DNA from: JBAZYZ01 sp964361185
GTDB taxonomy: Bacteria; Patescibacteriota; Minisyncoccia; Phycocordibacterales; VMEP01
Direction: 5' to 3'
DNA length: 32,321 nucleotides
NCBI GenBank assembly: GCA_964361185.1
Contig: CAYHZS010000002.1
Span: forward strand, 1-32,321
Notes under the pieces: generated by a model
What the model saw: the letters and a program-made list of their open reading frames with translations, nothing else
Told to the model about the DNA's origin: nothing
Database searches by the model: none
Translations under genes and position numbers: made by a program
Shown: piece after piece, positions 14,151 to 21,951 of the stretch
Numbering within the stretch: position 1 is the first letter of the stretch
Layout: the number at the start of each line of letters is the position of its first letter

Positions 14151-15044
14151 TTAAATGTTGCTCCTTAACTTGCTGACACTCAACTGGGCGGCTTCCCAGT
14201 CATAATGTAGAGTTTTTTTAATGAAGTCGTTTAACAGATGAATTTTGTCTCTTTCGAGTCGCGGGTACATTTTTTCCGATTTCTTGCTGGTGAGGCGGAC
14301 AGTAGGAACAAATGAAACAGGAAAAGCGTAATACGGCAGAAGCGGGCGCCTTGGTGACTCTGGTTCCACCAAAATGGCTGTGATTGGCTTACCGAGTTTT
14401 TCTATGGCGTAGTCGATTCGGTGAGCACCGTCACAGATGATGTAAAAATCTTGCTTGCCGTTGTATCTTAGCCCGTAATTTATAATCGGAGCGTTCGAGT
14501 TGAAAACATCCAGATAATCTAGTTTGCTCACTTCGTCGATGTAGAATGAAGTTAGGAATCTCTTTGAAATGTTATGCAAATTATTGCGCGCGTCGGTTGT
14601 ATATGTATTTTCAAATCGTTTGCTGATTTTATCAAGGTCAAGATATCCATTTTTAAGTTCGTAGGTATGTTTTTCGATAATGGGTGGCAGTATGTGGAAA
14701 TCCCCGCGTCCCTCCCAATTGTACTGAAGCCCGTTTTTTAAGTTGTTTATACGCATTTTATGCGCGCGCAGAAATTTATCGACGGTATCAAAAACCTCCA
14801 TTTGGTTTTCGTAAATCGTCGGCTGGGGAGTAAAAAGATTGTGCTTTTTATCATCAACGGCTATTTTTGGAGACTGACCTATTTTTTGGGGTGGGTGTAT
14901 CGTAACCAGTTTAAATTTTGCCCGCTGGTATGGTTTTAGGGACATTCCTTTCTTATCAAAAAGTCCGCGAAAAACCACTTTCCGCAACATTGATGTCAGT
15001 TGGGCAAACGGGATTATCCCCTTCAAAACTAGCTTTTCTTTCAT
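14151..15044 (-). CDS. ParB/sulfiredoxin-fold-like protein of unknown function
   Basis: A 297-residue protein, first gene of the minus-strand operon. The only firm hint is YIICDGAHRIDYAIEKLGKP (201-220), which matches the D-G-x-H-R-x-x-A pattern of the ParB/Srx nucleotide-binding fold; the preceding region includes KRFENTYTTDARNNLHNISKRF and a strand PIINYGLRYNGKQDF. No HTH domain of a chromosome-partition ParB is visible, and there is no parA nearby, so a partition role is unlikely. Members of this fold include ATP-using kinases and nucleotidases, which would suit the pyrimidine-enzyme neighbours. The start is fixed by a promoter whose -10 lies 6 nt upstream. No close family is recognised. 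Confidence 0.6.
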   Translation of the reverse strand: MKEKLVLKGIIPFAQLTSMLRKVVFRGLFDKKGMSLKPYQRAKFKLVTIHPPQKIGQSPKIAVDDKKHNLFTPQPTIYENQMEVFDTVDKFLRAHKMRINNLKNGLQYNWEGRGDFHILPPIIEKHTYELKNGYLDLDKISKRFENTYTTDARNNLHNISKRFLTSFYIDEVSKLDYLDVFNSNAPIINYGLRYNGKQDFYIICDGAHRIDYAIEKLGKPITAILVEPESPRRPLLPYYAFPVSFVPTVRLTSKKSEKMYPRLERDKIHLLNDFIKKTLHYDWEAAQLSVSKLRSNI

Positions 15045-15050
15045 TGTCTA

Positions 15051-15079
15051 AATATATAGTTAAGTTGGCGATGTTGCAA
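15051..15079 (-). promoter_or_regulatory. promoter of the four-gene pyrimidine-like operon
   Basis: On the minus strand TTGCAA (15079-15074) is followed after exactly 17 bp by TATATT (15056-15051), then 6 nt and the ATG at 15044. The transcript should be leaderless. Confidence 0.65.
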
Positions 15080-15110
15080 TATTGAACAATTCTCTATTTT
15101 ACTTGCAATT

Positions 15111-15119
15111 TGCTACAAT
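15111..15119 (+). promoter_or_regulatory. extended -10 promoter of dut
   Basis: TGCTACAAT ends 6 nt before the dut ATG, so transcription would begin at or next to the A of ATG. It is divergent from the operon promoter about 60 bp away. Confidence 0.6.
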
Positions 15120-15125
15120 ATTTTA

Positions 15126-15548
15126 ATGAAAATAAAGGTTAAAAAACTGACAAAGGATACGAAAATTCCGGCATACGCCTATCCGGGGGATGCGGCTTTT
15201 GATTTGCTCGCGCGGGTGGAAACGGAGTTAAACCCCGGTGAATGGAAAAATGTCCCGACCGGGCTTGCTTTTGAAATACCGGAAGGATACGCGGGGCTTA
15301 TTTGGGACAAATCGAGCGTTGCCATGAAAAATGGAATCAAAACATTAGGGGGAGTGATAGATTCCGGTTACCGCGGAGAAGTGGACGTAGGGGTTATTAA
15401 TTTAAGCGACAAACTGTATCTTTTTGAAAAGGGGCACAAGGTGGCTCAGATGATAATTCAAAAAATAGAACAGGCAGAAATTATTGAAGTTGCGGGGCTA
15501 AGCGAAACTAAGCGGGGAGACAAGGGTTTTGGCAGTTCGGGGAAATAA
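15126..15548 (+). CDS. dut: dUTP diphosphatase
   Basis: Hydrolyses dUTP to dUMP and pyrophosphate, keeping uracil out of DNA and supplying the TS substrate. The 140-residue trimeric type has all five motifs: I GDAAFDL, II WDKSSVAMKNG, III GGVIDSGYRGE (catalytic Asp and Tyr), IV KGHKVAQMII, and V RGDKGFGSSG, the flexible P-loop-like tail. It is divergent from the CDA/TS-like operon, so a dUMP-producing enzyme and possible dUMP or dCMP users share one intergenic region. argS follows by 26 bp. Confidence 0.97.
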   Translation: MKIKVKKLTKDTKIPAYAYPGDAAFDLLARVETELNPGEWKNVPTGLAFEIPEGYAGLIWDKSSVAMKNGIKTLGGVIDSGYRGEVDVGVINLSDKLYLFEKGHKVAQMIIQKIEQAEIIEVAGLSETKRGDKGFGSSGK

Positions 15549-15574
15549 TTTTCATGCATGTTAAAATCTAAAAT

Positions 15575-17146
15575 ATGATAAGGGATTTTTTAGAGAATGA
15601 AATACGCGGCGCCTCCACTAAACTTTTTGCCGAAGCCGGTAGTTTTAACGTTTCTTTGGATGGACGTTTTGGGGATTACACCACAAATGTGGCGATGGTA
15701 ATTGCTTCGGGCGAAGGCAAAAAGCCTAGAGAAGTGGCGGAAGCAATTCTTGGCGAACTTTCAAAAAATAAAAAAATTAAAAAAGCGATTTCCAAAATGG
15801 AAATTGCGGGGTCGGGATTTATAAACTTTTTTCTAGCCGACGAGGCGATATGCGATGAGCTTGAGATTTTGGAAAAGAAAATAAATAAAGGATACGACTT
15901 TCTCCACGGCAAGAAAATTAATGTTGAGTTTATCTCCGCTAACCCCACGGGGGAACTGCATATCGGTCACGGGCGAGGGGCTTTTTATGGGGACATACTG
16001 GGGAATGTGTTTGTTTTTTCTGGGGCTCGTATTATTCGTGAGTATTACGTCAACGATTCTCGCGAATCAAAACAGATAATAGAACTCGGCAAGACGGCAC
16101 TTGGTACAGGTGAGCAGTATAAGACCTCAAAACTGCTTGAGATTATTAAGGAAACGGATTTTAGCGGAATGGATGAAAAGGAAGCCGGCTTCAAACTGGC
16201 GGGGCTGATACAGGAGAAAACTGAAGAGTTCATAGAGCAGAAACTAAAAATATCCCACTTCAATTGGTACTCGGAAGATGAAAAGTTGAGTGCTTCTGGG
16301 TTAAACGATAAAGTGCTTGCTGATCTTGAGGAAGAAAAGTTTATTTACCGAAAAGATGGAGCCGTATGGCTGAAAACAAGTGAATATGGAGACGATGAAG
16401 ACAGGGTAATAGTCCGCTCCGACGGCACTAAAAGCTATTTTCTTTCTGATATTTCTTATCACAACGATAAATTTGTTGGAGGGTACGACAAAGTTATAAA
16501 TATCTGGGGCGCCGACCATCACGGGCATGTGAAAAGGATGCAGGCGGTGAAGAAAATGTTCGGCTGGAAGGGCGAACTTAAAATTTTTATTACCCAGCTC
16601 GTGTCGCTTAAAGAAAACGGCGTTTCTGCCAAAATGTCCAAGCGCGCGGGCAATGTCGTGCTTCTGGAAGATTTGGTGGACGAATTTGGTCTTGACGTGG
16701 TGCGTTGGTTTTTTTCTGAGAAATCGCTTAACACCCACATGGAATTTGATATGGCGCTCGCGCGCGAACATTCCGCCAAGAATCCCGTTTTCTATGTGCA
16801 GTACGCGCACGCGCGCATTTGTTCAATTTTAGAGAAAACAAAATCGTATTCGCCGGACGGGAGCGGAATAAGCGATATCGTCAAAGAAAATGTCGCACGT
16901 GCGCTTGCGGTAAAGCTTTTGGAATTTCCCGAAGTTATTTCAGGAATCGCTGAAGACTATCAGGTTCATAGGCTGACAACTTATGTTTACGAACTCGCCT
17001 CGGCCTTTGCGCAATTTTATGAAAAGATACGCATAGTGGGGGACGAAAATTATAATAGGGGCGCGCTTCTTCTTGCGGAAAATGCAAAAAACACATTATC
17101 GAAATCGTTAAGCTTACTCGGCATTTCCGCGCCAGAGAGGATGTAA
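15575..17146 (+). CDS. argS: arginyl-tRNA synthetase
   Basis: Charges tRNA-Arg; class I enzyme of 523 residues. The N-terminal additional domain (GDYTTNVAMVIA, GSGFINFFLAD) precedes the HIGH motif in SANPTGELHIGHGRGAFYGD. DISYHNDKFVGGYDKVINIWGADHHGHVKRM is the typical mid-domain signature, AKMSKRAGNVV is the KMSKS equivalent (many ArgRS lack it), and the C-terminal helical anticodon domain ends LSLLGISAPERM. It is slightly shorter than most, as expected in a reduced genome. A heptad array lies just after the stop. Confidence 0.97.
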   Translation: MIRDFLENEIRGASTKLFAEAGSFNVSLDGRFGDYTTNVAMVIASGEGKKPREVAEAILGELSKNKKIKKAISKMEIAGSGFINFFLADEAICDELEILEKKINKGYDFLHGKKINVEFISANPTGELHIGHGRGAFYGDILGNVFVFSGARIIREYYVNDSRESKQIIELGKTALGTGEQYKTSKLLEIIKETDFSGMDEKEAGFKLAGLIQEKTEEFIEQKLKISHFNWYSEDEKLSASGLNDKVLADLEEEKFIYRKDGAVWLKTSEYGDDEDRVIVRSDGTKSYFLSDISYHNDKFVGGYDKVINIWGADHHGHVKRMQAVKKMFGWKGELKIFITQLVSLKENGVSAKMSKRAGNVVLLEDLVDEFGLDVVRWFFSEKSLNTHMEFDMALAREHSAKNPVFYVQYAHARICSILEKTKSYSPDGSGISDIVKENVARALAVKLLEFPEVISGIAEDYQVHRLTTYVYELASAFAQFYEKIRIVGDENYNRGALLLAENAKNTLSKSLSLLGISAPERM

Positions 17147-17153
17147 TAACTAG

Positions 17154-17188
17154 TTTTTAGCTATTAGCTTATAGCTTTTAGTAAATAC
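17154..17188 (+). repeat. heptad array after argS
   Basis: TTTTTAG, CTATTAG, CTTATAG, CTTTTAG and TAAATAC in register. An AT-rich variant of the family. Confidence 0.6.
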
Positions 17189-17212
17189 AAAAACCTGCAA
17201 CTTCTTTTTTTG

Positions 17213-17241
17213 TTGACACCATAAGTGTATTCTTGTAGCTT
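17213..17241 (+). promoter_or_regulatory. sigma70-type promoter of orphan cassette
   Basis: A perfect TTGACA at 17213-17218 and, after 17 bp, TAGCTT at 17236-17241. The -10 is poor but the spacing is ideal. Confidence 0.5.
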
Positions 17242-17273
17242 TTGTTTAGTGATTTTTAGATAAGGGGGCGCAC

Positions 17274-17678
17274 GTGCCACAAATTGCTCGCTGTAACAGC
17301 TACGTTCTTTATCGGCACTCTGGTTCTGGGGGAACGAAGTTCGCCCGGCCAGGTGAAGAGTTGCCCGAATCAATAGAAGAAGGCGTTTGGGAAGCACTTG
17401 CCGAAGACAATATCAAGGCGACTGACACAATTCCTGTTTTAGTACAGGCGGAAGACTATGTTCTCAGATTCAACGTGAATTCCATTCCCGAAGAAGGTCA
17501 GTTATTCAATTTTCGTCAGGTGGGGACAGATGAGTTCCCATCCTCTGGCCTGTTTCGTGTTAAAGAGGTCTGGATAGTCAACAACGACGCGTATTGTGTA
17601 AGTGTCGCCAGACTCAGCGACGTGGATCCCGGGAGCTTGATTTTTGATCTGGAAGTGTACTCATTGGGCCGAGTTTGA
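17274..17678 (+). CDS. orphan protein of unknown function (GTG start)
   Basis: A 134-residue acidic, beta-rich protein that I do not recognise. It contains no signal, membrane segment or catalytic motif that I can name; segments such as YVLRFNVNSIPEEGQLFNFRQVG and SGLFRVKEVWIVNNDAYCVSVA suggest a small beta-barrel or sandwich. The GTG start is supported by AAGGGGG about 5-11 nt upstream. The unit is self-contained: TTGACA promoter, Shine-Dalgarno sequence, one gene and a hairpin terminator, inserted between argS and ileS. In layout it resembles the other orphan cassettes at 6644 and 9591. Confidence 0.65.
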   Translation: MPQIARCNSYVLYRHSGSGGTKFARPGEELPESIEEGVWEALAEDNIKATDTIPVLVQAEDYVLRFNVNSIPEEGQLFNFRQVGTDEFPSSGLFRVKEVWIVNNDAYCVSVARLSDVDPGSLIFDLEVYSLGRV

Positions 17679-17689
17679 GAGTTTCCCCG

Positions 17690-17727
17690 CACCGGACACA
17701 CTATAACTATATGTGTCCGGTGTTTTT
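17690..17727 (+). terminator. intrinsic terminator of the orphan cassette
   Basis: CACCGGACACA pairs with TGTGTCCGGTG over 11 bp around an 11-nt loop, then TTTTT. Confidence 0.9.
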
Positions 17728-17744
17728 CATTGGGCGATTTCCTG

Positions 17745-17753
17745 TGTTAGTAT
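17745..17753 (+). promoter_or_regulatory. extended -10 promoter of ileS
   Basis: TGTTAGTAT (TGN plus TAGTAT) ends 10 nt before the ileS ATG; a near-leaderless transcript is expected. Confidence 0.5.
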
Positions 17754-17763
17754 CTAAAGATAT

Positions 17764-20700
17764 ATGGACAAAAAAGATTCCAACGAAAAAAGAAAATCAG
17801 AAGTGGCGCTTACTGAAGAGCGTATTTTGGCCGGCTGGAAAGAAAAAAAGATTTTTGAGAAAACTCTTGAAAAGACCAAGAACGGTAAGCTGTTTGTTTT
17901 TTACGATGGCCCGCCTTTTGCGACAGGAGAGCCTCACTACGGGCATATTTTGGCAGGCACGATAAAAGATGCCATTCCGCGCTACCGCACAATGACGGGG
18001 CGGTATGTGAGGCGCCAGTGGGGTTGGGACTGTCATGGTCTTCCTGTTGAAAATATCATAGAGCAGGAACTCAAACTTTCTCACAAAAAAGACATAGAAG
18101 AATATGGCATAGGCAATTTCAATGAAGCGGCGCGGAGTGCCGTGCTTAGGTTTGATTCATTTTGGAAAAAGGCGGTACCGAGACTTGGGCGTTTCGTGGA
18201 CATGGATTTGTCGTATAAAACTATGGATGCCTCTTATTCTGAATCAATCTGGTGGGCGTTTAAAACTCTTTACGACAAAGGGCTCATATATGAAGGACAT
18301 AAAGTAATGTATGTCTGTCCCAGATGCGAGACACCAGTCTCCAATTTTGAGGTGGCGCAGGGGTATAAAGATACAACCGATATTTCGGTGACAGTGGAGT
18401 TTAAGTTGGTTGATAGTCCCGGCACATCTTTTCTGGCGTGGACTACTACGCCGTGGACGTTACCGGGCAATGTGGCTCTTGCTGTGGGTAAAGATATCGA
18501 CTATGTGACGATTGAGAAGAAAGACGAAGGTGTCGGAAAGAAAATTCGGTTCATTCTTGCGAAAAGTCGCCTTGAAACAATTTTTGCGGGGCAAGAATAT
18601 GTCATTGTGGCCGAGCACAAGGGGATGGATTTGGTTGGCATCAAGTATGTGCCACCCTTCGATTACTACTATAAAGATGAGTTATTAAATAACCGCGAAA
18701 ATGGTTGGAAGGTCTACGCGGCAGATTTCGTTTCAGCAGATGAGGGCACAGGCATAGCTCACGAAGCCCCAGCGTTTGGCGAGGATGACATGAATTTAGG
18801 CAACGAAGTTAAGTTGCCATTTGTCCAACACATAGAGATGGATGGACGATTTAAACCGGAGGTCAAAGATTTTGCCGGCATGTATGTAAAACAGAAAGAC
18901 GATACGCAGTCGGCGGATGTGGAAATCATAAAAAATCTGGCCAAGAGAAATCTGCTTTTCGCCAAAGAAAAAATAATCCATCCGTACCCAATGTGCTGGA
19001 GATGCGACACGCCTCTTCTCAATTACGCCACTCCGTCTTGGTTCGTTAAGGTAACGAAATTCCGCGACAAGGTCGTTTCAGAAAATAAAAAAGTCTGCTG
19101 GGTGCCGGAGCATGTGGGAGAAGGAAGATTCGGCAAATGGCTCGAAGGCGCGCGCGATTGGGCTATTTCACGTTCGCGCTATTGGGGCGCGCCTTTGCCC
19201 GTTTGGAAATGCCTGGAATGTGAAAAGGTTGAAGCGATAGGGAGCATAGAAGAGTTAAAGAAAAAAATTCCTAAAAGTGGCAATCGTTATTTTGTTATGC
19301 GCCACGGCCAGGCGGAAAGTAATGTTTCCGGGACCAATGATTCCAATGGTAATCCCGATAATCATCTTACGGAGAGCGGGAAGGAAAGTATAAAACTTGT
19401 CGCTAGTAAACTCTCTAAAGAAGGAATAACCCGTATCATAACGTCACCCTTCCCCCGCGCCAAAGAAAGCGCGGACATTATAGCGAATGAGCTAGGATTA
19501 TCGGAAGAGAAGATTGTATCAGATAGGCGCTTGATTGAATTCAATCATGGCTCCAAAGGTCAAGGTAAAACAATAATGAATAACACCTTAGAACCTTTTA
19601 ATGAAAATGATTTATATGTTAGGCATGGCGATGGTGAAAATCACGCAGAAGTCAGGACAAGGGTAGTTTCAGCTATATTCGACGCGGACAAAACATATAA
19701 GAATGAAACTATTCTCATAGTCACGCACGGTTCTCCCATGTGGATGCTTATTGCCGGAGCTCTAGGCATGAGCGACAAGGAAACACTGGAATATCAGAAA
19801 AAGCGTGCTAAAAATAATGGGGATTATTTCATCTCAAACGGCCAGGTTGAGGAGGTTGATTTTACACAGTTTCCTCACAATAAGGAGTATGTTATTGATT
19901 TACACCGCCCGTACATAGACGAGGTGATTTATGATTGCTCTTGTGGAGGAACGATGAAAAGAATTCTGGACGTTTTTGACTGCTGGTTTGAATCGGGGTC
20001 AATGCCTTACGCGCAGTTCCATTATCCATTTGAGAACAAGGAGGAATTCAAGAAAAATTTTCCGGCTGATTTTATTGCTGAAGGTCTCGACCAAACGCGC
20101 GGTTGGTTTTACAGCCTGATTATTTTGGGCGTCGGGCTTTTTGGAGAAACACCATACAGAAATGTCATCGTGAACGGACTGGTTTTGGGAAGTGACGGGC
20201 AGAAAATGTCCAAGCGTCTCAAGAATTATCCGGAAGTTATGGATGTGGTGGATAAATACGGCGCTGATTCTTTGCGATATTACCTCTTATCTTCTCCAAT
20301 AATGCGCGGGGAAGACTTGGTATTTTTGGAAAAAGGAATTGATGAAATATACAAGAAAAATATTTCCCGCCTCAATAATGTTTACTCTTTTTACGAATTA
20401 TATAAGGGAGACGAAAAGGGAAGCGACACTTCGGAAAATATTCTGGATAAATGGATTATCGCGCGCCTGAATGAACTTAAAAATGTAATGACCGAGGGGA
20501 TGGAAAAATACGAGCTTGATAAAGTGGCGAGGCCAGTCGCGGATTTTATTGACGATCTTTCCACATGGTATATCAGGCGCTCGCGCGAAAGATTTAAATC
20601 AGACAATGAAAATGATAAAAAAATGGCGCTTGAGACAACCCATTTTGTGCTTGAGGAATTTTCCAAGCTCATTGCCCCGCTTATGCCGTTTATAGCGGAT

Positions 20701-21261
20701 GATTTGTATTTGAAAGTTACACGTGGGGAAAAAGAAGAAAGCGTGCATTTGGAATCTTGGCCCAGTAACAACGGACAACGAACAACCAACAACCAACAAG
20801 TAATACAAGAAATGCAAAAGGTGCGTCAAATTGTTTCGCTTGGACTTGAGGCGAGATCGAAGGCGGGGATAAAAGTGAGGCAGCCGCTTCAAAACTTAAA
20901 ACTCAAAACTCAAAACTTAGAACCTGAATATATTGAATTAATTAAAGATGAAGTAAATGTGAAGGGAGTTACTTTTGATGAAGAGATTGAAAATGAAGTT
21001 GAATTGGATACAAATATTACACCAGAACTAAAAGAAGAAGGCGATGTTCGCGATTTAGTACGCGCTATTCAGGATTTCAGAAAAAAGGAAGGTCTTACTC
21101 CGAGCGACAAGGTTGCGCTTTTGGTTTCCTGCGACGAAAAAACAGCTTCTTTGATAAAAAAGAATGAAGATGAGTTAAAGCACTCAACTCTTTTAAGTCA
21201 TATATCCATTTCAAACTCCGACGGAGAAACTTCTTTCCAGGTGCTTAATCCGGGGTCGTAA
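17764..21261 (+). CDS. ileS: isoleucyl-tRNA synthetase with inserted histidine-phosphatase domain
   Basis: Charges tRNA-Ile; class I, with the archaeal/eukaryotic-like body. HIGH motif GEPHYGHIL, zinc-type VCPRCETPVSNFE, editing-domain WTTTPWTLPGNVALAV and GTGIAHEAPAFGEDD, RSRYWGAPLPVW, and KMSKR in GQKMSKRLKNYPEVMD. Between SIEELKKKIPKSG (to residue 506) and YVIDLHRPYID (from 709) about 200 extra residues form a histidine-phosphatase domain: RHG (Arg513, His514), SPFPRAKESA (Arg565), Glu592 and THGSP (His655), so the whole catalytic set is there. At 1165 residues the protein is longer than usual by that insert. Near the C-terminus two heptad arrays are translated as low-complexity NNGQRTTNNQQ and LKLKTQNLE. 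Confidence 0.96.
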   Translation: MDKKDSNEKRKSEVALTEERILAGWKEKKIFEKTLEKTKNGKLFVFYDGPPFATGEPHYGHILAGTIKDAIPRYRTMTGRYVRRQWGWDCHGLPVENIIEQELKLSHKKDIEEYGIGNFNEAARSAVLRFDSFWKKAVPRLGRFVDMDLSYKTMDASYSESIWWAFKTLYDKGLIYEGHKVMYVCPRCETPVSNFEVAQGYKDTTDISVTVEFKLVDSPGTSFLAWTTTPWTLPGNVALAVGKDIDYVTIEKKDEGVGKKIRFILAKSRLETIFAGQEYVIVAEHKGMDLVGIKYVPPFDYYYKDELLNNRENGWKVYAADFVSADEGTGIAHEAPAFGEDDMNLGNEVKLPFVQHIEMDGRFKPEVKDFAGMYVKQKDDTQSADVEIIKNLAKRNLLFAKEKIIHPYPMCWRCDTPLLNYATPSWFVKVTKFRDKVVSENKKVCWVPEHVGEGRFGKWLEGARDWAISRSRYWGAPLPVWKCLECEKVEAIGSIEELKKKIPKSGNRYFVMRHGQAESNVSGTNDSNGNPDNHLTESGKESIKLVASKLSKEGITRIITSPFPRAKESADIIANELGLSEEKIVSDRRLIEFNHGSKGQGKTIMNNTLEPFNENDLYVRHGDGENHAEVRTRVVSAIFDADKTYKNETILIVTHGSPMWMLIAGALGMSDKETLEYQKKRAKNNGDYFISNGQVEEVDFTQFPHNKEYVIDLHRPYIDEVIYDCSCGGTMKRILDVFDCWFESGSMPYAQFHYPFENKEEFKKNFPADFIAEGLDQTRGWFYSLIILGVGLFGETPYRNVIVNGLVLGSDGQKMSKRLKNYPEVMDVVDKYGADSLRYYLLSSPIMRGEDLVFLEKGIDEIYKKNISRLNNVYSFYELYKGDEKGSDTSENILDKWIIARLNELKNVMTEGMEKYELDKVARPVADFIDDLSTWYIRRSRERFKSDNENDKKMALETTHFVLEEFSKLIAPLMPFIADDLYLKVTRGEKEESVHLESWPSNNGQRTTNNQQVIQEMQKVRQIVSLGLEARSKAGIKVRQPLQNLKLKTQNLEPEYIELIKDEVNVKGVTFDEEIENEVELDTNITPELKEEGDVRDLVRAIQDFRKKEGLTPSDKVALLVSCDEKTASLIKKNEDELKHSTLLSHISISNSDGETSFQVLNPGS
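20765..20806 (-). repeat. heptad array in frame inside ileS (first)
   Basis: GTAACAA, CGGACAA, CGAACAA, CCAACAA, CCAACAA and GTAATAC in exact register. The reverse complements TTGTTGG, TTGTTCG and TTGTCCG match the intergenic family. Translated as an Asn/Gln/Thr-rich stretch near residues 1001-1014. Confidence 0.75.
20891..20925 (-). repeat. heptad array in frame inside ileS (second)
   Basis: AAAACTT, AAAACTC, AAAACTC, AAAACTT and AGAACCT, with 20898-20904 reading AAAACTC as part of the same register. The reverse complements fit TTTTNAG. Confidence 0.65.
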
Positions 21262-21269
21262 AAATATGA

Positions 21270-21379
21270 TCCCATTAGAAGTTCGTATAAATTTGTAGGT
21301 ATAGTAAAATTTATGAGCGAATTCGCCTCCAGCTTAATATAGTATTAAAATTGTCTTATGGTATTAACTTCTAACGGGA
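21270..21379. repeat. inverted-repeat-bounded element, copy E1 (110 bp)
   Basis: TCCCATTAGAAGTT at 21270-21283 faces AACTTCTAACGGGA at 21366-21379 (13 of 14 pair). The interior shares ATAAATTTGT with copy E2. The right arm reaches into the alpha/beta hydrolase frame and supplies its first codons. Confidence 0.7.
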
Positions 21380-21951
21380 CAAGAAAACGCGTATTTATCG
21401 TACATGGGTGGGGAGGAAACTCAAAAGAAGGCTGGTTTCCTTGGCTAAAAAAAGAACTTGAATCACGCGGTTATGAGGTTTTTGTTCCTGATATGCCTGA
21501 CACCGAAAATCCGCGTATCGGGGCGTGGATTTCGTATTTGGAAAAACTGATAGGCGAACCTGACGAACGGACATATTTTGTCGGACATAGTATAGGGTGC
21601 CAGACAATTTTAAGATATTTAGAAAAATTGCCCGACAGTAAAAGAGTTGGCGGGTGTGTTTTCGTGGCCCCATGGTTTACTCTTATGAATTTAGAAAAAG
21701 ACGAAGAAAAAGTTGCCGAGCCGTGGATAAAAACCCCGATTGATTTTATCAAGGTTAATCAGCATACGGATTATTTTATGGCAATTTTTTCCGACAATGA
21801 CGACGTAGTTCCCTTAAACAATAGAGAGATGTTCGCGCAAAAACTGAGCGCCAAAACTATTCTGGAGAATGGAAAGGGCCATTTCAGCGGAGGAGACGGA
21901 ATTACTGAATTAACAAGTGTTCTATCGGCGGTTTTGGAAATTTCTTCATGA
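21358..21951 (+). CDS. alpha/beta hydrolase, RBBP9/YdeN-like
   Basis: A 197-residue serine hydrolase of the small RBBP9/YdeN group. VFIVHGWGGNSKEGWFPWLKKEL is the family start with the oxyanion HGW motif; the nucleophile is Ser78 in GHSIG, the acid is Asp148 or 149 in SDNDDVVPL, and the base is His175 in GKGHFS. Physiological substrates of this group are unclear. Residues 1-8 (MVLTSNGT) come from the right arm of element E1, so the native N-terminus may have been replaced; no other start codon is available before RKRVFIVHGW. recO overlaps its end by 4 bp (ATGA). Confidence 0.9.
   Translation: MVLTSNGTRKRVFIVHGWGGNSKEGWFPWLKKELESRGYEVFVPDMPDTENPRIGAWISYLEKLIGEPDERTYFVGHSIGCQTILRYLEKLPDSKRVGGCVFVAPWFTLMNLEKDEEKVAEPWIKTPIDFIKVNQHTDYFMAIFSDNDDVVPLNNREMFAQKLSAKTILENGKGHFSGGDGITELTSVLSAVLEISS

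Noticed and set aside
16301..16810. Long minus-strand frame inside argS
   Set aside because: It mirrors a well-conserved synthetase and has shadow-like composition.
19279..19881. Histidine phosphatase as a separate gene nested in ileS
   Set aside because: There is no start, stop or frame change; the IleRS blocks on both sides are in the same frame.
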